A stretch of 5,321 nucleotides of DNA, from NCBI GenBank assembly GCA_031279155.1, contig JAITJB010000097.1, forward strand, positions 1 to 5,321, given 5' to 3'. Source of the DNA: Deltaproteobacteria bacterium. GTDB lineage: Bacteria > Desulfobacterota > Desulfarculia > Adiutricales > Adiutricaceae. The position numbers and the translations under genes were made by a program. Below, piece after piece: positions 1 to 4,731 of the stretch (position 1 is the stretch's first letter; each line of letters opens with the position of its first letter). The notes below the pieces were generated by a model that did no database searches, had not been told where the DNA came from, and worked only from the letters and a program-made list of their open reading frames with translations.

Positions 1-615
1 CTCTTAGGCGCCAATGGAGCCGGCAAAACTACCACCCTAGCCTCCATTACCGGCCTGGTCACCCCGCACAACGGTAACATCGTTTTCGAGGGGCAGTCCA
101 TTTTAGGCGTAAGGCCCGAAGCCTTAGTTAAGCGCGGTCTCATTATGGTTCCTGAAGGCCGCCGCATCTTCCCGGGGCTGACAGTTTTAGAAAACCTAAA
201 GATGGGAGCTTTTCTTAGAACCGATCCGGCAGGCGTGGCCAAAGACCTCGATTACGTCTTCAATCTCTTTCCCATCTTGGGCACAAGATCTAAGCAAACC
301 GGCGGGACCCTCTCTGGCGGCGAACAGCAGATGTTGGCCGTATCCCGGGCCCTTATGGGCCGCCCGAGAGTCTTACTTTTAGACGAACCGAGTTTAGGCC
401 TAGCTCCCCTGGTTATCCGGAGTATTTTTGATATCATCCGGAAAATAAACACCGAGCAAAAAACCACCATCCTCTTAGTAGAGCAAAACGCCAATTTAGC
501 CCTAAACTTAGTCCACCGCGCTTATATCATGACCACTGGCAAAATCACCTTGTCAGGAACGGCCACTGCCCTCTTAAACGATGAAAACGTCCGGCGAGCC
601 TACCTTGGCGGTTAA
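1..615 (+). CDS. livF: Branched-chain amino-acid ABC transporter ATP-binding protein, LivF-like (5' end missing)
   Basis: The reading frame is open from the first base and stops at TAA 613-615, giving 204 residues. LivF proteins are about 235 residues, so roughly 30 N-terminal residues lie outside the window. Visible in order (numbered from the first residue here): Walker A GANGAGKTT (3-11), the LivF-typical Q-loop neighbourhood VPEGRRIFPGLTVLENL (50-66), ABC signature LSGGEQQ (104-110), Walker B LLLDEPSLGLAP (125-136), and ILLVEQN (157-163). In that last motif Gln replaces the usual switch His, which is normal for LivF and separates it from LivG (VEHD). The family energises uptake of Leu/Ile/Val or related amides at the cytoplasmic face of the inner membrane, with LivG, the permeases LivH and LivM, and a periplasmic binding protein. 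LivF is usually the last gene of that operon, which fits the unrelated sequence that follows. Substrate cannot be read from the ATPase. All key motifs are intact. Confidence 0.95.
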   Translation, partial: LLGANGAGKTTTLASITGLVTPHNGNIVFEGQSILGVRPEALVKRGLIMVPEGRRIFPGLTVLENLKMGAFLRTDPAGVAKDLDYVFNLFPILGTRSKQTGGTLSGGEQQMLAVSRALMGRPRVLLLDEPSLGLAPLVIRSIFDIIRKINTEQKTTILLVEQNANLALNLVHRAYIMTTGKITLSGTATALLNDENVRRAYLGG

Positions 616-619
616 GGCT

Positions 620-645
620 GCTTACTAGCGCCATAAGCCCGTTTT
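620..645 (+). terminator. Possible weak terminator after livF
   Basis: Five bases after the livF stop, GCTTA (620-624) can pair with TAAGC (634-638) across a 9-base loop, followed by CCG and TTTT (642-645). The stem is short and the T run is only four bases, so this is a weak candidate. Its position at the end of a likely operon is the main support. Confidence 0.25.
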
Positions 646-738
646 CTAAGCCTTTCATAGTTTTTTCTGCCCACTATACCGCGATACTTCCTTCCATGAA
701 TGCACCCATAGCCATCTCTCGCTTCCATAAATTTACCC

Positions 739-990
739 ATGGCAGATTTCAAAAAGCCTATAGAAACAAAGCCTACAGAATGGATAGAAAATAAATTGGG
801 AATGGCATTTTCGACTGATTATTTTTTAAATTGGATAGATAAACAGAGCGCTAACCGATCCGTTGTCCAGCGCCGCTTAAAGCTTGATGGAATGCGCTGG
901 AACATCAAGACTGGACAATTCATCATTTCTTTGACGGCTAAGTATAGAAGCGGCCTTTGGGAAAGAGACTTTAGCTTAGTTCGTTTATAA
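739..990 (+). pseudogene. C-terminal remnant of an insertion-sequence transposase (ISKra4-like)
   Basis: An 83-codon ORF ends at TAA 988-990. Residues about 36-78, with SANRSVVQRRLKLDGMRW (37-54) and a Trp-Glu near the end (74-75), resemble the very C-terminal segment of ISKra4-type transposases. There a conserved stretch of the form ESA..xVVxxRLKxxGMRW is followed by an Ala/Leu-rich helix and a terminal 'sG.We' motif. Full transposases of this kind are several hundred residues, so only the tail is present. The upstream sequence in the same frame has stops at 658, 697 and 709, and the other forward frames show no transposase text between livF and 739. No Shine-Dalgarno sequence precedes the ATG, and residues 1-35 do not look like the family. 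I infer a decayed or chimeric insertion-sequence fragment, not a functional gene. The ISKra4 assignment is from motif memory; ISLre2-like elements have a comparable C-terminal pattern. Confidence 0.55.
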
Positions 991-1118
991 CTATTATGGG
1001 GTCAAGGGGCGGAACCGCAAGGGTTTCATGGCCTGACCTAGTGAGTAAAAATAAAGTACGGCTTAATAGGCCAAAATCGGTGACTTAAAAAATCTTCATC
1101 CCCTGCCCCAAATCACGC

Positions 1119-1147
1119 TTGACAGCCCCCCTCTAACGTGTCATAGT
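1119..1147 (+). promoter_or_regulatory. Sigma70-like promoter, possibly outward-facing from the IS remnant
   Basis: A perfect -35 box TTGACA (1119-1124) is followed after exactly 17 bases by CATAGT (1142-1147), which matches the -10 consensus at 4 of 6 positions. It points toward the DUF1703 gene about 380 bases downstream, with no other gene between. It sits beside a C-rich tract in what may be the outer end of the insertion-sequence remnant. Such ends often carry outward promoters, but that link is inference. Confidence 0.45.
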
Positions 1148-1375
1148 TAAAATTCAAGGACATATATTTTTCCTCAGCTTTTCCTTTTAATCCAACGAGA
1201 TCGCCACAGTTAGTAAACGCGACAACCCTAAGAAGGCTTAGCCATAACATAGACGCTCTTTTCTCTGGCTAAGGCGGGCGATTTAATGGATTTCTGAGCC
1301 CTCTAAGAACCGCTCAAAAATCAAATCTAGATCATAGATTAATACGATGCTCCCGGTCCAGGAATGTAGCCATTA

Positions 1376-1425
1376 TTAAAGTTACCAAAGCTAACGAAGA
1401 TATTCTTCGGCTTGATAACTTTTAA
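1376..1425. repeat. Nested imperfect palindrome, candidate operator
   Basis: A dyad centred on the TAT at 1401-1403: inner arms CGAAGA (1395-1400) and TCTTCG (1404-1409), then AAGC (1388-1391) with GCTT (1410-1413), then TTAAAGTTA (1376-1384) with TAACTTTTAA (1416-1425, one extra T). Small asymmetric gaps (TAA; CCA against GA) separate the arms. In total about 17-19 base pairs could form over 50 bases. The right arm ends three bases before a perfect TATAAT box, so the dyad covers the -35 region of that promoter. This is the position expected for a dimeric regulator's operator. An RNA hairpin role is less likely if transcription starts near 1441, because the dyad would then not be transcribed from that promoter. 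Confidence 0.5.
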
Positions 1426-1428
1426 CAA

Positions 1429-1434
1429 TATAAT
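1429..1434 (+). promoter_or_regulatory. -10 box of the likely DUF1703-gene promoter
   Basis: A perfect TATAAT hexamer. The hexamer at 17-base spacing upstream is TTCGGC (1406-1411), which matches the -35 consensus only at its first two bases, so activation or another sigma factor may be needed. Initiation would fall near 1441, leaving a leader of about 87 bases before the chosen start codon at 1528. Confidence 0.4.
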
Positions 1435-1514
1435 TGGCATCCTGGATACACTAAAGTTATGGCCAAAAACCTAATGGAAATAAATTTTCCACTCTTTTTT
1501 CCCATTATTTATTC

Positions 1515-1519
1515 GGAGG
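1515..1519 (+). promoter_or_regulatory. Ribosome-binding site that fixes the DUF1703-gene start at 1528
   Basis: GGAGG lies 8 bases before ATG 1528-1530. The in-frame ATG at 1459 has only a poor GGA 12 bases upstream, and it would add 23 residues (hydrophobic, Phe/Pro/Ile-rich) that do not look like this family. The family normally begins with a short charged segment and then the 'LPxxxxSFxEI..NxYxYVDKT' motif, exactly what follows 1528. Confidence 0.85.
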
Positions 1520-1527
1520 CATCAAAC

Positions 1528-3243
1528 ATGGACGAAACTAAAAAATTACCCTTAGACGTTAAGTCATTTAAGGAGATAATTAATAATAATTATATTTACG
1601 TGGATAAGACAGCTTATCTAGCCAACATGATAGCCGATTCCGGCTATACTTGGCTTCTGACTCGCCCAAGGTGCTTTGGCAAATCCTTGACCGTTTCAAC
1701 CCTTGAGTCCATATTTTCAGGGGAAAAAGATCTCTTCAAAGGCCTGGCCATTGAAAAAATGCTCGACGAAACAAAATACGCTCCCCGCCCTGTCATCCAT
1801 TTGGATATGAGCCAGGTCGCTACCAACGGCCTTGAGAAGTTTGAAGAGTCCTTGTGGGGGCTAACCTTAGCGGCAGGGAAAAAACACGATCTTGACCTTC
1901 CCCTTGATCTTCGAGCCAGTATGCTTCTTGAATATTTAATTCCAGACTGCTCAGAGAAGTATGGCCAAAAAGTGGCTGTACTCATTGACGAATACGACTC
2001 CCCGTTGGCCAAACTTATGGATAAGCCGGCTTCGGCGGATAGGGTTCGCAAATCGCTAGCTAAGTACTATACGATGTTAAAAGCCCTCGAAGAGTACATA
2101 TTTTTCGTTTTTCTGACCAGTACCTCCAAATTAGTTGGAGGCGGGCTATATTCTGGTTTTAACAACTACATTGATATCTCTTTTCAACCGAAATACGGCG
2201 CTTTGATGGGTTTTACCCAAGAGGAAATTGAACTCTATTTCGATCGTTATATTGACGAGGCGGCTAAAAGCCAAAAAATGTCCCGGGAAAGTTTATTGAA
2301 TAAAATGGAGAACTACTATAACGGTTTTTGTTTTGATGCTAAAACTAAGGTTTACAATCCTCATTCAACGCTTTTATTTCTAAAAAATAATACATTTACT
2401 AACTTTTGGTTTAAATTTGAAAATCACAAAAAATTAATATCTTTTATGAACGAAAACTCCTTTACGGTTGATCTATTCCGAGGACTAGACGTTTACACTG
2501 ACAGGATCGAATACCCTTGCCAAAATAGATCCTATGATCCCGCAGCCTATTTCTATCAGTTGGGATATCTTAGCCTTAAACCAAATCAAAGACCTAAGAA
2601 AAGTTATTCATCACATGATTATTATGTTTTGGATTATCCCAACATCGAGGCCAGACAGTCCATGGGGCTACTTTTATTGGAGAGCTATTTTCACTCGGCC
2701 CAAATAGCCCAGGATATCGGAAAAAGAGTTAAAATCGCGCTATCAGCGAGCGATCACCTTGCGCTGATAGATGAAATGAACCTACTCCTAGCCAATATTC
2801 CCAACGCTTCTTTTGTACAGGCTTCGCAGCGACATAATTTGCAGCCAGACGATGTTTTTTATAGTGAGTTATTATCCACGCTTTTCTACTCCATAGCTCT
2901 AGACCCCAGGGCCAAAGAGTATGGTCAGTTGGAAAGCTCCGAAAACTCCGAAAGTCCCGGAAGCTCCGAAAGCACCGAAAGCTCCGGAAGCACCAGAAAC
3001 TCCGAATTCTTTCTCAAATGCGGCGGCCAAACCTGGATTATCGTGATTAAAGTTAACCATAACAAACAAGAAGACCAAAAATTGGCCATTCTGGCCCTTG
3101 AGGAGCTACAAGCCAAAGACTACGAGGCCAAATATGAAAATCCCGTGTTACTGGCTCTGGTGGTAAACATTAAAGCGAAGGCCATAACGGCCTGGGCTCT
3201 TTCTGGCCAAATCCCGGCGAGAGTCAAAACCCCAAACAAATAG
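1528..3243 (+). CDS. AAA-ATPase-like protein with C-terminal PD-(D/E)XK nuclease-like (DUF1703) domain, nuclease core degenerate
   Basis: The gene encodes 571 residues from ATG 1528 and is complete. The N-terminal part matches the AAA-ATPase-like family (Pfam AAA-ATPase_like): entry motif LPLDVKSF...NNYIYVDKT (7-28), variant Walker A RPRCFGKS (46-53), where the family usually has RPRRFGKS, Walker B VAVLIDEYD (149-157), and a sensor-like LTSTSK (196-201) followed by YSGFNNYIDIS. A middle region carries YYNGFCFD and VYNPHSTLLF, also typical. The C-terminal part corresponds to the DUF1703/PDDEXK_9 nuclease fold: DDVFYSELLSTLFYS leads into the region where the family has D...(12 residues)...ExK. 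Here those positions read Glu493 and Val506-Ile-Lys508, so the acidic residue of ExK is lost. A Ser/Glu/Gly-rich tandem repeat (469-492) lies just before it. Role of the family: predicted nucleotide-binding, nuclease-like proteins, often in many paralogues per genome, with no settled function. It stands alone between its own promoter and terminator. ATPase motifs look intact; nuclease activity is doubtful. Confidence 0.88.
   Translation: MDETKKLPLDVKSFKEIINNNYIYVDKTAYLANMIADSGYTWLLTRPRCFGKSLTVSTLESIFSGEKDLFKGLAIEKMLDETKYAPRPVIHLDMSQVATNGLEKFEESLWGLTLAAGKKHDLDLPLDLRASMLLEYLIPDCSEKYGQKVAVLIDEYDSPLAKLMDKPASADRVRKSLAKYYTMLKALEEYIFFVFLTSTSKLVGGGLYSGFNNYIDISFQPKYGALMGFTQEEIELYFDRYIDEAAKSQKMSRESLLNKMENYYNGFCFDAKTKVYNPHSTLLFLKNNTFTNFWFKFENHKKLISFMNENSFTVDLFRGLDVYTDRIEYPCQNRSYDPAAYFYQLGYLSLKPNQRPKKSYSSHDYYVLDYPNIEARQSMGLLLLESYFHSAQIAQDIGKRVKIALSASDHLALIDEMNLLLANIPNASFVQASQRHNLQPDDVFYSELLSTLFYSIALDPRAKEYGQLESSENSESPGSSESTESSGSTRNSEFFLKCGGQTWIIVIKVNHNKQEDQKLAILALEELQAKDYEAKYENPVLLALVVNIKAKAITAWALSGQIPARVKTPNK
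2932..3003 (+). repeat. 9-bp tandem repeat, eight units, in the DUF1703 coding region
   Basis: Eight consecutive imperfect 9-base units starting at 2932, 2941, 2950, 2959, 2968, 2977, 2986 and 2995, consensus GAAAGCTCC. They are in frame and encode triplets of the form (E/G/R)-(S/N)-(S/T/P). The tract lies where the family has the loop or strand leading into the catalytic Asp of the PD-(D/E)XK fold. Because the unit is a multiple of three, copy-number changes would keep the frame. Confidence 0.9.
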
Positions 3244-3256
3244 GCCAATACGTGCT

Positions 3257-3292
3257 AAATGGGAGGAGGCCTTTTTGGCCTCCTCCCATTTT
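3257..3292 (+). terminator. Strong hairpin terminator after the DUF1703 gene
   Basis: AAATGGGAGGAGGCC (3257-3271) pairs perfectly with GGCCTCCTCCCATTT (3277-3291) around a TTTTT loop, 13 bases after the stop codon at 3241-3243. The stem is 15 bp and GC-rich in its upper part. The T run is short (TTTT 3289-3292, partly in the stem), so it may work as an intrinsic terminator of moderate strength or as a 3'-end protecting hairpin. Confidence 0.75.
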
Positions 3293-3294
3293 AA

Positions 3295-3320
3295 TGGCCG
3301 AAAAAAAACTTTTTTGGCCA
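3295..3320. repeat. Second inverted repeat directly after the terminator
   Basis: TGGCC (3295-3299) then a run of eight A is mirrored by a run of six T then GGCCA (3316-3320), with a C at 3309 between the runs. It begins three bases after the main terminator's T run. It could act as a back-up terminator on either strand, since each strand has a T run next to a GGCC element, or simply reflect low-complexity sequence. Confidence 0.45.
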
Positions 3321-3457
3321 TAATTTCTGGCGACATTTTTCCTGGCCGTAGCCATTTTCAGCCAAAAAGATCCGCCCTTTCAGCCTTTCCCCAAAAATTC
3401 TCCAACCCCTCAAAATGTCGTCCAAGCCAATACTATCCAAGTTGCCATATTATACTA

Positions 3458-3491
3458 TTACTAAGTTTAATAGGCTATATTAAACTGGTAA
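3458..3491. repeat. Inverted repeat in the spacer, hairpin or operator candidate
   Basis: AGTTTAATA (3464-3472) and TATTAAACT (3478-3486) form a perfect 9-bp dyad around GGCTA. Flanking TTAC (3458-3461) and GTAA (3488-3491) extend it by four pairs with a small asymmetric bulge. It is AT-rich, lies about 260 bases before the TctC-like start and has no T tract, so a terminator role is not supported. Confidence 0.4.
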
Positions 3492-3576
3492 AAAAGTATT
3501 ATATTTACATAAAGCCACAGATATCAATCTGGCCACAGTTGACGCTCCGGCCCTTACCTCCTTGGCTAAAAAATTT

Positions 3577-3605
3577 TTGATGCTTTTGTTTTGGCTTAGT
3601 TTATT
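3577..3605 (+). promoter_or_regulatory. Weak promoter candidate for the tctC-like/mlaE unit
   Basis: TTGATG (3577-3582) and TTTATT (3600-3605) are 17 bases apart, each matching 4 of 6 consensus positions. It points toward the gene starting at 3752. In AT-rich DNA such matches are common by chance, so this is only the best available candidate. Confidence 0.2.
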
Positions 3606-3612
3606 TGGCTCC

Positions 3613-3645
3613 TTTTAACCTAGTTTAGGATATGTTAAAATTTTT
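3613..3645 (+). terminator. AT-rich hairpin followed by a T run, attenuator-like candidate
   Basis: TTTTAA (3613-3618) and TTAAAA (3635-3640) flank an inner CCTA/TAGG pair (3619-3622, 3626-3629), and TTTTT follows directly at 3641-3645. The stem is AT-rich and bulged, so it would be weak. It lies downstream of the promoter candidate and upstream of the TctC-like start, where a leader terminator would sit. Confidence 0.25.
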
Positions 3646-3741
3646 CTAGACCTTCACCTAACGGTCCACGCGCTTTTCGATAACTGATGCTTTATTAACC
3701 GACCCCTGACGCCAAAAAAACTATCTTTGCTACTTTCCCTT

Positions 3742-3745
3742 GGAG
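3742..3745 (+). promoter_or_regulatory. Ribosome-binding site that favours the TTG start at 3752
   Basis: GGAG ends 6 bases before TTG 3752-3754. The alternative in-frame TTG at 3740 overlaps this GGAG and has no Shine-Dalgarno sequence of its own. Starting at 3752 gives a clean signal peptide N terminus (Met-Thr-Arg-Pro then hydrophobic). Confidence 0.6.
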
Positions 3746-3751
3746 TTTCCC

Positions 3752-4729
3752 TTGACCCGCCCCCTGACTTACTACATATTGTTTCTCGCGGTTACCTCCC
3801 TATCAGTAGCTATGATGGTTTTGGCGCCCTTTTCTCTTTTTGCTCAACAGCCCAAGGTAACCTCCTTAACGCTTATCTCTGGCACGGCCAGCCCTTCGTC
3901 AAAGGAGTTAGCCCAACATTTAAGCCGCAGGCTGCCCGAGCTTTTAAAGAAGCCGGTTAACCTCAAATCCCTTCCCAGCGGAACTGGCGTCCCGGCAGCC
4001 GGACTTCTGACCCAAGCCCCCGCCGATGGCTCAACTTTGGGTATCTTACCGTTAGAGGCCTCCATAACCCGAATTCTTACTCAATCAACGCCATATCTAG
4101 CTAGCGAGCTGACCGGACTTTTAATCCTCTACGAGGAGCCCTATGCCCTAATAGCTAGCTCTCACGCGCCTTTCGATAATCTTTCTCAATTAGCCGCCCA
4201 AGCCCAAAAGACGCCTTTAACCTTAGGCTACAATAGCCCCACGGGTCTTAGCCTCCCCATCTTACAAGCCTTATCTGTTTCCAAGCAGATGGGCTTTGAG
4301 CTTAAGGCTAAATTTAGTAACGCCCTTACGCCCGAATCCCTCATCAATGATTCAAACATCGATCTAATGCTGGTACCATTATCGGAGACTTTTGGCTTAC
4401 TCCAAAAGGGAGTTAAGGTGGTGGCGGTCTTAGCCGACGACTTTCAGAGGCAGTGCGCCCCTAATATTGAGAGCCTAAGCGATTTAGGCCTTAAAATTGA
4501 GATCCACAACTTTACGGCTATCTACGGCCCGGCCTTTCTTCCCCTAAGGCTCTCGGCTGACGCCTTAGATCACATGCTTGATTTGTTAAATACCCCTGAA
4601 GCGAGTGCCATCATGGAGCGCGGTTGCCTTACGCGAACTGACTACAACTCCATTAGCTCACCTATAGCCCTAGCTCAACAATACGAGGCCCATAAGAACT
4701 TACTTAAGAGCCTAGGGATGGACAATTAA
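3752..4729 (+). CDS. TctC/BUG-family periplasmic substrate-binding protein
   Basis: 325 residues from TTG 3752 to TAA 4727-4729, close to the family norm of about 300-330. The N terminus is a signal peptide: a short start with Arg, a hydrophobic stretch (about 7-28), and a likely cut after LFA31. The mature protein shows the tripartite tricarboxylate transporter binding-protein (TctC, Pfam TctC) pattern: the PSGTG-like equivalent of 'NrPGAGG', APADGSTL (90-97), the 'LTGLLILYEEPYALIASSHAPFDNLSQLAAQA' type segment, LTLGYNSPTG, a central 'A.TPESL...DIDLMLVPLSE' equivalent, VVAVLADDFQRQ (the LAV....R motif), and IYGPAFLP (the W.G...PAGTP equivalent). Such proteins bind carboxylates or other small organic acids in the periplasm for TctAB permeases, but many are orphans. 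Here no tctA or tctB is visible; the next gene is an MlaE permease only 2 bp away. Similarity to typical members looks distant, so the ligand is open. Confidence 0.75.
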   Translation: MTRPLTYYILFLAVTSLSVAMMVLAPFSLFAQQPKVTSLTLISGTASPSSKELAQHLSRRLPELLKKPVNLKSLPSGTGVPAAGLLTQAPADGSTLGILPLEASITRILTQSTPYLASELTGLLILYEEPYALIASSHAPFDNLSQLAAQAQKTPLTLGYNSPTGLSLPILQALSVSKQMGFELKAKFSNALTPESLINDSNIDLMLVPLSETFGLLQKGVKVVAVLADDFQRQCAPNIESLSDLGLKIEIHNFTAIYGPAFLPLRLSADALDHMLDLLNTPEASAIMERGCLTRTDYNSISSPIALAQQYEAHKNLLKSLGMDN

Positions 4730-4731
4730 GC

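Larger units (their letters stand above)
991..1527. other. Gene-free spacer between transposase remnant and DUF1703 gene
   Basis: No ORF of convincing length or composition lies here on either strand. The first ~150 bases probably still belong to the insertion-sequence remnant: GGGGTCAAG (998-1006) is loosely mirrored by CTTGACAGCCCC (1118-1129), and a small palindrome GCGGAACCGC lies at 1009-1018. Further on are an 8-bp inverted repeat CTTAGCCA/TGGCTAAG (1237-1244 and 1266-1273, 21-base loop) and a 6-bp one AATCTA/TAGATT (1324-1329 and 1335-1340). The promoter-like and palindromic elements are listed separately. I see no tRNA or recognisable RNA family. Confidence 0.6.
3321..3751. other. Gene-free AT-rich spacer upstream of the TctC-like gene
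   Basis: The open frame across 3275-3580 starts inside the terminator hairpin, has no ribosome-binding site and encodes a low-complexity Pro/Ser/Lys/Ile-rich sequence without family features, so I do not call it. I see no RNA gene or mobile-element ends. Two inverted repeats and one weak promoter candidate are listed separately. Confidence 0.6.

Noticed and set aside
998..1129. GGGGTCAAG and CTTGACAGCCCC as terminal inverted repeats of a small complete element
   Set aside because: The match needs a 2-base gap, the enclosed 110 bases carry no gene, and the transposase remnant lies outside it, so they do not delimit an element convincingly.
1644..2051. Open frame on the - strand (135 codons)
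   Set aside because: Opposite the ATPase motifs of the DUF1703 gene; no ribosome-binding site or domain features.
3275..3580. Open frame on the + strand (101 codons) in the spacer
   Set aside because: Starts inside the terminator hairpin, lacks a ribosome-binding site and has low-complexity composition without recognisable motifs.
3727..3960. Open frame on the + strand overlapping the TctC-like gene start
   Set aside because: Out of frame with the signal peptide and mature TctC sequence, which carry the recognisable features.
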